Assembly: GCA_019054805.1 (NCBI GenBank)
Contig: JAHQIY010000001.1
Location: 7,950,501 to 8,014,500 of the forward strand
Reading direction: 5' to 3'
Source of the DNA: Brachionus manjavacas
Taxonomy: Eukaryota; Rotifera; Eurotatoria; Ploima; Brachionidae
Length of the DNA: 64,000 nt
The notes under the pieces were generated by a model. That model ran no database searches and was not told the DNA's origin. It saw only the letters and a list, made by a program, of their open reading frames with translations. Below, one piece after another: positions 1 through 9,791 of the stretch (position 1 is the stretch's first letter; the number at the start of each line of letters is the position of its first letter). A program made the translations under genes and the position numbers.

Positions 1-825
1 GCTCAGCCAAAAAGCAAAAAAGACGAAGTTTACAATTACCACAGTGCGGCAAATAGGCCTTCCAATTTTTCTATCTCATCTAATAAAAACAACGATTATC
101 AATCCAACTCAATTTATTTAGATTACAAGTCTAAAAAAACAGCAAATTCATCCAGTGTTTATTACAATTTGGCTAGTGGCCGCAATCCGGCTGTGTTTAA
201 TAATGAAGAGGCAAAAAATGTCAGGAATAGCGCGATGAGCCGCAAATTTGTTGGTTTTAATTTCAACGAAAATCACAACTCCCAGAATTTAATCCAAAAG
301 CAAAAGAATCAGCTGGAGGATAATGTGTATATAAAGAGTACAGAAAGTTTTAATGACATATATTTTTCTGCGCCAAGTGGCGTGTTCTATGAGCAAAAGC
401 CAGTGGAAAAAGGTGACACCAGACAAAAATCTGCATTAACTGAGGCCAGGAACAATTCACCACTGCCAACCGAATCTCCGGCGATTGTCAATTTGCTGTT
501 GAATAACCAAAATAAGCTGTATGAATCGACTAAGCTTGTTTACGATGCCAAAAAGTATCCAAGTAACAGAAAAGAGCTGAGATTGAATGAAACAATTGGA
601 GAAGGAGACGAGAAAAATGATGAGCAATTTGAAAAGAATAAAAAAGGGAGCAAGGATAACGAGAGAAGTTTGGATAAGTGCACTGACGACTATGATCCCA
701 ATGAAAGTGCTTTGATCGCTGCTGTTTACAAAAAGTGCAACGAGTGGCTGGAAAAACATGTTATCCCAAATTTAGAATCCCATTCTAATACATCTAGTCC
801 TACGTTAAATGAAACTATCAATTGA
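1..825 (+). CDS. 3' part of an unrecognised Asn/Ser/Lys-rich protein (left end cut)
   Basis: The frame is open from base 1 to a TGA at 823-825, giving 274 codons with no upstream stop, so the true start lies outside the window. The product is hydrophilic and low in complexity, rich in Asn, Ser, Lys and Glu, with scattered Tyr, and shows no signal peptide, membrane segment or cysteine pattern. The stretch from about residue 195 to 245 is highly charged. The last 40 residues are more ordered and contain an Ala/Leu/Ile/Val run followed by a Lys-Cys-Asn-Glu-Trp-Leu motif, which could be a short amphipathic helix. Base composition is clearly less A+T rich than the flank after the stop, which supports real coding. 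I do not recognise the family and assign no function. It could be the last exon of a cytoskeletal or scaffold protein. Confidence 0.7.
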   Translation, partial: AQPKSKKDEVYNYHSAANRPSNFSISSNKNNDYQSNSIYLDYKSKKTANSSSVYYNLASGRNPAVFNNEEAKNVRNSAMSRKFVGFNFNENHNSQNLIQKQKNQLEDNVYIKSTESFNDIYFSAPSGVFYEQKPVEKGDTRQKSALTEARNNSPLPTESPAIVNLLLNNQNKLYESTKLVYDAKKYPSNRKELRLNETIGEGDEKNDEQFEKNKKGSKDNERSLDKCTDDYDPNESALIAAVYKKCNEWLEKHVIPNLESHSNTSSPTLNETIN

Positions 826-1791
826 CATCTTATTGACTGGTTTTTTGAATGGTTCGATCCTGAGTTCGAAAATTTCCATTGCGATTTTAAGTGATTAAAA
901 AGTGGTTCTATGGTGAAGTATTTTTTATTTGAAAAAGCAAACAATATTTAACATTAAATTCAACATTCAGAAATTTTGAATTTTTATTGTGTAAAATATT
1001 TTTTTTTTAATTAAATTTTGCAAAATTTTTATATTTTACCGTTATTAAAAGAGTGATTACGGAAATACATACTGACATAAAAAATAATTTATTTATAAAA
1101 ATCTACAGCTTATGTAATTAATTTTAATATTTTTTAAATTATTATTTACAATATTTAAAAGTACATTTTTTTTCTTTTTGGAAAATTATTTATTATTTAA
1201 ATTTAGACAAATTTTAATGTTATTTATTTTAAATTTTCCAAAAATTTAATTATCTTTTATTTTAAAACTTTTGATTATTTTTTTAAGTTTATTTAGTCAT
1301 TTTTTCTTCTTTTTTTTTAATTATTCTCTCTTTGTTCATTCCCTAAAATATCCCAGACATTAGCTTTTGTTAAATTATATTCAAATATCAGACGCTTTAA
1401 AATCACCTGAATCTATCATTGCATGTTTTGTTCATCATTTCTGTTCATCATTACAGTTCAGCTATTAATATTTTTTTGTATTCTTTCTTTTATTGAATAA
1501 TCAAAACCATCAATATCATCGGTTGTAAAGTGTAAATTTATCTTATCTTCAAGCTTCAAAATTTGAGCTATTACAAAATAATCATAGTATAAATTAAGAT
1601 TTTATAAATTGTTCACCTAAATTTAACAATGTTAACCTATCTTTATAATTTGACAAAAAGATTATTTTTAACTGTTCCTTGTAAAATTTATATCAATATA
1701 GGAAAAATAATTTTAGAATACAAATTTGTAAGAATGATGCTTCAAATTTAGAATTTAATATAAATATTATATTTTTGAAATCCAAAATTTT
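826..1791. other. Intergenic, no gene seen
   Basis: A+T-rich sequence with homopolymer runs and no open frame of note. Around 1605-1640 there is a TTGTTCACCTAA-like piece resembling the TTCACCTA repeats at 3735-3886 and 62415-63004, probably debris of that family. Confidence 0.5.
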
Positions 1792-3616
1792 TTCAAGAGA
1801 GGTTGTGCATATTTAATGGGAAAATTCGCTCCCTAGACCATCCCATGTTTATGCCCATATTATATATCATTTTGAAGGTCATCATATTAGGATCATAAAA
1901 AAATATGTTTTACGTAAATAAAAGTTTGGGGCCATGAGATATAAGAGCTTAAAGACTACCAACTCTAAATATTTAAAATATAAGAAAAACGTATTAAAAT
2001 AAGGACTATGATGATATGAGTGCTGAAAAAAATATTCGTCTTGTATAAAATTTTATGCTCTGTAAGATAAAGCAATTAAGGAAAAACTAAATAAAAAAAT
2101 TGAGGTTTTATTGAAAGATTTTGATATTAAATAGTATATTTATATTTTTTAAATTTTCAATATGGCCCCAAATTATTTTTCTTTAAATTTTTAAAAATAC
2201 ATGTTTTTTAGTGATTTATCTTCAATTATAAGTGATTTTCTTGCTTAAACACCGAAAATTTCTCGAGATCATAGTTAACAAATTTTGGGTTATAAAAAAA
2301 AGACGATTTTTTCTTTTTATAATTAAAACAAAAGAGAGATAGTTTAATAATATTTTAATTTTATTCCAAAATATAAAAGCAAAGATCAACAGAATTTATT
2401 GATTGATTTTCAATTACTCGATTGGTATTTCTATCATCAATTTCAATAAACTTGTTACATATGTAATATTTACCTTTAAAATGATTACGACTAGCTTTAA
2501 AATTACAACAAAGAAATCGATATGTTTGAGATTCTATTTCTAATGTTTTAGGTACTTTTTCTAAACTAACTGTAAAATTATGACTCGTTTCAATCAACAA
2601 AAAAGGGGGTAAAGTTTGAAATCTACTTAAATTATTGTAAAAATAGCCACAAAAGTTACATTTAGACTCATTTTTTAGTATATTTACCATTAATGAATTA
2701 TTATCGTTTTCAAAAAGTAACATAATACCATTACTTTGATGATTTCCGCGACAAGACACTTTACCACAACTGTTTGAACTGTATCTTTGAAAATTTTCCA
2801 TATGTTTCCCAAAAAATTGATATGCTGATCCGAAACAATCGATTTCATATCGATTGTTTGTTAAATTCAGAACTGGAATAGCTTTACATACATCAATAAG
2901 CCAAATTTTTTTTGCTTCGTCCCATTTTTCATTCTCTATTTCTGCTATATCTTCTTCGATTTTGTTTGCGACTGTTTGAAAAGAATTTGTGTCTAAAGCT
3001 CTTACAAAATTAGGAGACACATTTGATGCAATCCAAAAGCCTAAAAGAAAGTAATCAAAAGAACAAGTATTAATAAATTCTATTTGTTGTCCTTTAACAT
3101 TTATTTGACCCACCCCATTTTGGAATCTTTGATTTGAATGTACTCATACAGATTTCTTCATCACATAAAATACCATCACATTCAGTTGTAGAATTATTCA
3201 ATGAACGGCTTGTTTTTTGAGACTTATTGTCGTTTTCAAAAATTTGACTTGATAGTTCTCTTTTTAAAGAGTTTAGATTTAGCTCTTTTTCTTGGGTTGA
3301 TTTGAAAAAGAAAAACCAAAGAAAATTTAATTTAGTAAGTCTAAATTAATTTTTATAAGTTATTGATACAAATCAGTTGATTTGTAAAAAATATTTCATC
3401 AATTAATTGATAAAATAATCGAATTGTACCTTAAATGGTCATTTTTTGATGAATTCAGAGAAAAAAATGGCTTTTTCATTTTTTAAAAATAAAGTATGTC
3501 TACACTAGATTTTTTGTCTTATTTTAACGCTGTAATGTTTTTTTTATTATGGAAAGTTTTTTTAACCCTTTTTTTTGGAGCGAACTTTGCATGTAAATAT
3601 GCACAACCTCTTTGAA
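1792..3616. mobile_element. DNA element with terminal inverted repeats carrying a USP-like protease ORF
   Basis: The left end at 1792-1832 (TTCAAGAGAGGTTGTGCATA and on to TTCGCTCC) is matched in reverse complement by 3577-3616. The pair agrees over most of about 40 bp, with a few mismatches and a one-base indel. The interval is about 1.8 kb and encloses the minus-strand USP-like ORF. I see no DDE transposase in it and no convincing target-site duplication, so the superfamily is open. It is probably non-autonomous, or its transposase was lost. Confidence 0.6.
2361..3300 (-). pseudogene. Transposon-borne USP/USPL1-like cysteine protease, frameshifted
   Basis: A 250-codon open frame (3113 down to 2361) shows a Cys-box-like Asn-Thr-Cys-Ser-Phe-Asp-Tyr near its start, a pair of CxxC-type cysteines in the middle (KCNFCGYF) and, near the C-terminus, Asn-His-Phe followed about 15 residues later by Ile-Asp-Asp. 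This Cys...His...Asp order fits the ubiquitin/SUMO-protease-like domains known from some eukaryotic transposon proteins; the family call is from motif memory only. Upstream, 3300-3111 is open in another frame and ends in Lys-Trp-Gly-Gly just where the protease frame begins. One frameshift in the G-run near 3110 therefore splits what was probably one protein. No ATG begins the protease frame. It lies inside the TIR element 1792-3616. Confidence 0.5.
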
Positions 3617-3734
3617 TAAAAAGCCATAAAACTGGGAGTCATGAGTAAAAGTTTTTAATTTAACAGCACACAAGAAATAAAATTCTTTATTCGAAATCTC
3701 AAATAAATTTATTTTAAATTATACTTTTTTTCAA

Positions 3735-3886
3735 ACGTTCACCTATTTTCAATATTGTTTATTTGTAAAATTGTTCACCAAAATTTTTTGAATTTTCATG
3801 TTCACCTATCAGAATAAAAATAATTAGGTGAACAATTTGTTCACTTAAACCGTGAACATGGATTGTTCACCTAATGGACTAGACCC
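3735..3886. repeat. TTCACCTA-type repeat, solo end
   Basis: The motif GTTCACCTA or its reverse complement occurs several times here in both orientations. The right edge reads TTCACCTAATGGACTAGACCC, whose reverse complement matches the left terminus of the foldback element at 62415 (GGGTCTAGTC, two variable bases, TTAGGTGAA). It looks like one end of that family, abutting the LINE remnant at 3891. Confidence 0.5.
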
Positions 3887-3890
3887 AATT

Positions 3891-4490
3891 AGTAGAGTTC
3901 AGCGGAGATCGGTGTGTGGTGCGATCCTTTTTACTATTTACATAAATGATTTACTAGAAAAACATTTGTAAGTTGCTTGATATAAAATCATAAGTTTAAT
4001 TTAAACTGATTCATCAATTCTAGAAGATATAAATAGTTTGCTTTAATGGTCAAAACAACACCTAGAAAAGCAAATTATGAATTCATTATCTAGTCAGTAT
4101 GGTACCAGCTGTCATATTATCTGTTTGAAAAACAACTAGTTCGTTACTACAGTCAAAGATTAAATTTTTTACAAACCGAATTACAAATGTTTGGAATTTT
4201 ACTAAGAGAAGTTGTTGAACAAGAAAAAATTAATGGCTTTAAAATTAAACTTGACAACTATTCAAAGAAAAATAAAATTGATTGTACAGGCTACTTAAAT
4301 GCAACTAATCCTTGCACTCCGTTAGAGGATGACTTTTAGTAACTCCTTATCAATAGCCTTATTATTATTTTTATTAAATCTCTTTTTACTTTTTTTATTT
4401 TGCTTATTTAACTGTATTTTGATTTTGATTCTGAAGGTACTTAAGCTCGGTACAAAAAACAGATAAATAAAATGAAAATAAATAAGAAAC
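3891..4490 (+). pseudogene. Decayed non-LTR retrotransposon (LINE) reverse transcriptase 3' end
   Basis: Frame-broken matches to the RT C-terminal half run in order along the plus strand. First, 3898-3968 encodes a degraded 'GSVLGPxLFxIYINDL' block (here VCGAILFTIYINDLLEKHL). Next, 4010-4070 gives ILEDINSLL-stop-WSK, typical of the next helix. Then about 4140-4250 gives FFTNRITNVWNF and, in another frame, INGFKIKLDNY, the usual C-terminal block of CR1/L2-like proteins. After the last stop (4337-4339) a short stem-loop (GGTACTTAAGCTCGGTAC) and an AATAAA-type A-rich tail follow at 4430-4490, as in LINE 3' ends. Many stops and shifts show that it is dead. Confidence 0.65.
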
Positions 4491-5214
4491 TAAAATTTCT
4501 TTAAAGAATATATAGCTTTTTTAAAATAATATTTTTTTAATAAAATTTTGAAAATAAAACAAAACTTAAGTTAAACTTAATAAAAATATTGTCAAACAAA
4601 AAATCTGGTCTAACCCATTGCACAATAGGAAAACTAAATAAGTCTTTAATATGATCTATAATTGATCACTCTTTTCCGTGTCTGAATTCATTATCAGAGA
4701 CAAAAATTAAAAAAATTAAAACCTCACAAAACTTAGCAGTTCGTTATATATAATCTATTTTAGTTTAAGTATATTTACTTTAAAAAAAAATTTTAAAAAA
4801 ATTTGGATCGTAAAAATTTGTTCCAGTGGTGGTCACCTAATTTTTGAATGTTATAGCTGACCAAGAAAGAATATTAAAAAAAGTGATCAGAAAAATATGT
4901 GATCAGTTAATTTTGTAATTTAACATCACCATTTTGATGAATCTAAAGCACATGTATATTTACCGGTAAATGTGAAAGATGGTCTTATGTCATTTATCTC
5001 AAAATATCACTTCGAACCCAATCTTAAAGAGGAATTCGTGTGTTAAAAATAGTTTAGCATGGAATTAATAATTGATGAAGGATATTTTGTCAAAATGGAA
5101 TAGGAAAACAATAAAAAAATTCTTCGACAATATTTATTTTTTCTAAGCAAAAAAATAAATAGTTATTGTAAATTTTTTTGGACATGGTCATATATTCTGG
5201 TTTATAACCTTGGC
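4491..5214. other. Intergenic, no gene seen
   Basis: A+T-rich spacer between the LINE tail and the 3' end of eIF3b. I see no conserved frame or strong hairpin. The eIF3b transcript presumably ends in its last 100 bases. Confidence 0.5.
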
Positions 5215-7601
5215 CTATTCGTTTACTTCTTCTTTTTTCGTTTCAACTAAAAACTGAACAGTATACTCAATTTCTTCGACTTCATTTTCTCCAGATTCTA
5301 CATCAACACCATTTCTCAATTCCAAACGCTTTGCTTTTTGCTCAGCCAAGCGTTTGGCAGCTATTCGACGGAAATTACTAAATTCTGCCATCATCTTTCG
5401 TCGTTTTTCTAGTTGCTCTTGTGAAACAATTCTCTGGCGAGTGCTGTCCAAAGCGTTGTATTTTTCGCTGTATTGTTTTAGATTTTTTCGTATTTCTTTT
5501 AATTGTTCGGGACTCAACAATGTCGGTGGTTTCGGACGCCAGCTAAACTTATACAATTTATCAAACACTTGCTTCTGAAGTTGTCTTCCTTGAAAATTCC
5601 ACATTATAAACGCATTTTCCAGCTTAAAAAAGATTAAATAAAAATCAAATTCGGTTTTTTCCTTTTAATTACTCTATAATTCCAAAATGAGACGTAGGTT
5701 ACAAAATAGCGGCCAGTTGGGTCCCATTCATAGTCTGTCATGTGCTCATGTTCAATTTTATTAGACAGAATGACATCGTTGTTTTGGACATCGTAGAATT
5801 CAGCATGACAGCTGGCTGCTTGCTGCTTTGACGCACTGGTAATTAGCACACAATGCTGCCCATTTGGAGACCAAGAAATTTGCAAAACAGCTCGGTTTTT
5901 GAGCTCTTTAATTAGTTCTAATTTACCCGCGACTGTGGCAGTGGGACTCGCTACTCTGTAAAATGAGCCGGTAGTTCTGCTAGTGGCCTCGCCTGAAATA
6001 ATGGCAAATCGCTGGCCATTCGGTTCCCAGGCAAACGAGTAGCAGTTTTCTTTTATTTCCAGAGAATCGACTGGAATTTGCTTTTCTCTGATTCGGAAAA
6101 ATTCCAAATTATAGTAAATACCAGTGTATCTTAAAGTCTCTTTTTCGTTCTCATCTTTTACCACGTTTGCTTTTTTGTAACGCTCTACTTTAACGCACAA
6201 AAAATCACCGACACTTTGCCAATACATTTTACAATCTACCACATTGACCAAATTCTGAACAAAAAAAATTTAAAATTAAAGAAAAAACATTTTACAAAAT
6301 TCGGAGCAAACTTTGGATCTTATTTCAGTTTTGGATGGAACATCTATCAAGACAACACGTGCGGGCACATTGTTGTGCTCGGCGACCCAGTAAGAAATGT
6401 AGTTGTTGGCTGGTGACCATTCAAAGTCTTTAATATGAGGAATCTTAATGCTCTTTTTTTCCACAAGACTAAAATTTGCAGTTTCATAGACCATTAGACA
6501 ATCATTTCCCAGTCTGGCAAAGTATTTATCATCAAAGTTCCATTTGAAGTATGGCCAAGAAAAGCTCACTGATCTATCACATGAAAATGCTCTCTTTTTT
6601 TTTCCAGTCCGCACACACCAAACAATTACTGCCTGGTCATCTACACCAGCTCTGCTCGGGTTGCATGTTACCAAGTAGTTTTCGCATGGTGAAAAATCGA
6701 TTAACTGAACACCGGAGTGACTAAAACGCTCGAATTTATTGAATTCTTCCCGAGCCCAAAGAGCAATACCACGCTCATGAAAAGTGCATAAATAATGTCC
6801 TTTTGGCGACCATTGGAAGCGAGTTTCGCTCCATTTCTAAATTAAAAAAAATTAATTTTTTTCCCTTTAAGAAAAAAGACCAACTTCTCTTGAAATTAAT
6901 GTCTGAGGTCCATTAGGTGTATTCAATAAAACGCTTATAATGTTTTCGCCATGTTGAATACAAATTTGGTCATATGCTTCTGGTTTAGTTAACCACCATT
7001 TGAGGTTTCCTTGGTTCTTGAATGGAGCTGGCTCACCGATATCTTCTTCGCGTATTACCAAATTCTTGTATTTCTCTATATCACCAAACAAGTTTACTTT
7101 GAAGCAGTGCATTTTGTCCAAATGGTATCCATTTAGTTCAGAGACTGCCTTTTGAGCAAGATTTTCATCTTCCAGTTCGACAAAAAAATATCTTTTCAAG
7201 TTAACTTTAAAATAAATATTTTGGAAAAAAAATTTTTATTCAAGTACCCCTTCAAAACTTGGTTCTCATCTTCTGGGTAGTAATCATTGACAATTTTTCC
7301 ATAGTTTTTCAGTAAGTTGTTCAACACTTTTCTCAGTCGTTCCTTTTTTTCTTTCGGCCCAACTTTCGGAATGTTATCAATGATGATTATTTTATTCACA
7401 GAGTGATCGAGTCTAGGCTCAGTTTGCATCAATTCTGGCAAGAGATCTAGAAAATTTATTATTTTGAAAATAAAGCTTTCAGCTGTAAGAGAGGAAAAAA
7501 AGCTACCGACCTTCATTGGTAATATCATCTTCAAAGTCCTCGGGGTCGCTAAAGTCGGGTAAATTTTCCGGGGTATCGTTACGATTTGAATTTGTTACCA
7601 T
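5215..7601 (-). CDS. eif3b: Translation initiation factor eIF3 subunit B, complete, six exons
   Basis: This is the scaffold subunit of eIF3, which binds the 40S ribosome and other eIF3 subunits during translation initiation. Exons on the minus strand are 7601-7511, 7446-7248, 7191-6885, 6836-6312, 6254-5673 and 5622-5215. All junctions are GT-AG and in phase, giving 703 residues, within the usual 690-815 range. An acidic N-terminus is followed by an RRM at about residues 49-135 (KIIIIDNIPK; YFFVELEDE). Next come beta-propeller repeats with the family signatures KWSETRFQWSPKG and CNPSRAGVDDQAVIVWCVRTGKK, then the C-terminal helix with MWNFQGRQLQK and WRPKPPTLLSPEQLK, ending in an acidic and basic coiled tail. 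The start ATG at 7601 is the first one in frame, and stops lie upstream. Introns are 43-65 nt. Nothing is missing; confidence is high. Confidence 0.95.
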
Positions 7602-8177
7602 TTCGAATTAATTACTCTAAATTATATTTTAAAAATTCAATTAAATCCGTCAAAAAATATGCACCTTGTTGATTAGATAAATTTTTATTTAAAATTTAGC
7701 AATTCTTTCTGCCTTTATCTACACGTGTTTAAAGCTTGAGAAGTTTTTGAATGTATGCAGCAATTTTTTTGAATAATTTCAAGCCATAAACTTGAAAAAA
7801 TAAAATTTAAAAAATTTGCTTCTGCACAGCAAAAAGTCAAAATTTTGTTGATATATCTATTTGATATATGAAACAAATCTAGCTTTAATCGTTGCGGATG
7901 GATGAGCTTATGATAAAGTCAATTTTCTATAAAATCCAAGATAAAGCATAATTTTAAAAATAAATTTTATAAATTGCAAAGAAAAATTATTAAAATAATT
8001 GATATGATTGTTAAATATTTAACTTAACATTTAATTTTTGAAGCTAAATCACATGTAATTTTGTTTATTAATTTCTTAATTTAAAATTGTAAATCGAGAG
8101 CAATTTAGATTTGAAAATAAAAAAAAAATTAAAATAAATAATAATTACAAATTTTATCGATAAATAATTTAATTATA
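7602..8177. other. Upstream flank of eIF3b, no gene seen
   Basis: A+T-rich spacer that must hold the eIF3b promoter (read leftward). No TATA or initiator element stands out from the background. No open frame of note. Confidence 0.4.
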
Positions 8178-8209
8178 TACTTTCAAAAAATTAACGGTGA
8201 TCGATAAGA

Positions 8210-8281
8210 GGTTCTATGGTGTAACGGTTAGCACTCTGGACTCTGAATCCAGCGATCCGAGTTCAAATCTCGGTAGAACCT
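8210..8281 (+). tRNA. tRNA-Gln (CTG anticodon)
   Basis: 72 nt fold as a canonical cloverleaf. The acceptor GGTTCTA pairs with TAGAACC with discriminator T, the anticodon stem CTGGA/TCCAG encloses the loop CTCTGAA, and the anticodon CTG lies at 8243-8245. The internal A box (TGGTGTAACGG) and B box (GAGTTCAAATC) are intact. There is no intron and CCA is not encoded. A TTTTT run at 8286-8290 is a Pol III terminator. The sequence is nearly the standard animal tRNA-Gln. Confidence 0.95.
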
Positions 8282-8335
8282 TCAATTTTTGTTGCTCAAA
8301 TCGAAATTTTTTTATTCATTCTAAAAAAAAATCAA

Positions 8336-8407
8336 AGGTTCTACCGAGATTTGAACTCGGATCGCTGGATTCAGAGTCCAGAGTGCTAACCGTTACACCA
8401 TAGAACC
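8336..8407 (-). tRNA. tRNA-Gln (CTG anticodon), identical second copy in opposite orientation
   Basis: The exact reverse complement of the tRNA at 8210-8281, transcribed leftward towards it (convergent pair). The anticodon CTG lies at 8374-8372. A run of T on the minus strand just beyond its 3' end (A-run at 8322-8330) can terminate Pol III. Cloverleaf, A box and B box are intact, so both copies should be expressible. Confidence 0.95.
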
Positions 8408-8439
8408 TCTTATCGATCACCGTTAATTTTTTGAAAGTA

Positions 8440-8925
8440 TTTAATTAAACTAATAAAAATTACTCTAAAAAGACGCCTTTTGCATAAAATAAAAGCGAAC
8501 ACAAATAATAGAAAGTTGCTATTTAATATTCTATTTGAGTTAAAAAAAATTTTTCTTGAGTTTTTTTGTTTACTAAAGTAATAAATTATTTTTTATTTTT
8601 TTATCGATGAATTTTATAATCATGATTTTTTAAAAATTTTTTTCCTAAAAAAAATTTAAAAAATCAATATTAAAATTTTCATTATTGGAAATTAATTTTC
8701 AAATAGATAAAACTAAAATTCATCTAATTTAAAGGAATTGTTTACATCTTCCAATTAAAGCTCGAATTTAGGAAAAAATTTTGGCTTGGAATTTTCCAGT
8801 TATTTGTAAATATTAACATCATGATTAATTTTTACATAAGCAAATAATTTGATCAGTTTCTATAATTAATAAGTTTCCCCAAATGGCTGATTTCTAAACC
8901 CAAGTTAAAAAGGTAAAAAGGTCAA
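8440..8925. other. Intergenic, no gene seen
   Basis: A+T-rich spacer between the tRNA palindrome and the transposon nest. No frame or repeat that I can support. Confidence 0.4.
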
Positions 8926-9032
8926 TCAAGATTCTAAGCAAGATTCCGTCAAAAAAACATCAGCAGGATATTTGCCTATGTTGCGCTTGGTTTTATTGAT
9001 GCATTTTTGCGAAACTCCAACTAACTCGACTA

Positions 9033-9707
9033 CAGTGAATTCTCGATTATCGAGACCCATGATTATCGAGACTCGAGACTTTTTATATAAATTTTTGTTT
9101 CCTGAATTTTTTAAATCCTTTTACACGTAAAAAAAATTGATTATCGAGACTATATTTTATAATAAAACTGAGACTTTTAATGTAAAGTTTGCTTAATTTT
9201 CGAGACCTAAATTATGTCTTATTGAATATTTTTTCAAATGTCAATTTTCTATGTTATATATAACATATGTTATATCGAAAAATTGATAATTAAAAGCACT
9301 ATTTTTATTTCTTCTATTCTTTGGTATTAATTTTCAAAATAAATCTTGAAAAGAAAAGTTTAAACATTTCGCAAAAAATTGAAATAGATCAATATGCTAA
9401 AGCCAATCCAAAAGATTCTGAAAGCTATGAAAGTGATTTAGATCACCTTGCTGCGATAAAAATCAGATTGGATAGCTTGAAAGAAACAAATTGAAAATCT
9501 CAAAAATTGATAACTTCATTTTTCGATTTTGAATCTAAATGATATTAATTTGTATAATATACTTTAAATTTTTTATTTTTTTTTAAATAATATTTTTATA
9601 TAAAAATTTTCGAGACTTTTATTTAAAATTGAAAAAGTCTCGAATATCGAATAAAGAGACTAATATTTTTGTTTCCCAAACGAGTCTCGATAATCGAGAA
9701 TTCACTG
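9033..9707. mobile_element. Internally deleted pogo/Tigger-like DNA transposon
   Basis: 24-bp perfect terminal inverted repeats (9033-9056 and 9684-9707, beginning CAGTGAATTCTCGATTATCG) flanked by TA on both sides (9031-9032, 9708-9709) define a 675-bp Tc1/mariner-superfamily element. GTCTCGA-type subterminal motifs recur inside both ends. A coding relic at 9381-9542 resembles the C-terminal tail of pogo-like transposases. It sits inside the Tc1-like relic 8926-9791. Confidence 0.85.
9381..9542 (+). pseudogene. C-terminal tail of a pogo-like transposase
   Basis: An acidic, helix-prone frame (EIDQYAKANPKDSESYESD and on) runs 37 codons to a TGA at 9492. In the same frame it then continues KSQKLITSFFDFESK to a TGA at 9540-9542. 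The 'Q-x-x-IT-x-FF' ending is the usual C-terminus of pogo/Tigger-type transposases, so the internal TGA is likely a mutated codon. The HTH and DDE parts are absent. Confidence 0.5.
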
Positions 9708-9791
9708 TATTTATCTTTCATTTTTTGTCTGATCTTTCAAAAGAACTTCAATTTGCCATCTTTGTTGATCGGCTATTTTATTTTTAGCCAT

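Larger units (their letters stand above)
8178..8439. repeat. Perfect inverted repeat with a tRNA-Gln gene in each arm
   Basis: Arms 8178-8281 and 8336-8439 are 104 bases each and exact reverse complements, separated by a 54-base spacer. Each arm holds a full tRNA-Gln plus the same 32 bases of 5' flank. Identity stops at the tRNA 3' end, so the spacer-side flanks differ. The arrangement could extrude as a cruciform. Confidence 0.9.
8926..9791 (-). pseudogene. Tc1-like transposase N-terminal relic, split by a later insertion
   Basis: Read leftward from an ATG at 9791, the minus strand encodes MAKNKIADQQRWQIEVLLKD, the typical first helix-turn-helix of Tc1/mariner transposases. This breaks at the TA at 9709-9708. 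On the other side of the pogo-like element, from 9030 down, the same frame resumes with VELVGVSQKC and a basic stretch, matching the next part of the Tc1 DNA-binding domain. Counting one TA copy, the two halves are in frame. A TAA stop just before the junction and the lack of any catalytic DDE part show that it was already dead or truncated. Confidence 0.6.

Noticed and set aside
4094-4339. Terminal exon of an unknown host gene
   Set aside because: In mixed frames the region aligns with the RT C-terminal blocks (FFTNR...VWN; FKIKLDNY) and is followed by a LINE-like tail.
8197-8403. Plus-strand 68-codon frame across the tRNA pair
   Set aside because: It only translates the two tRNA genes and their spacer.
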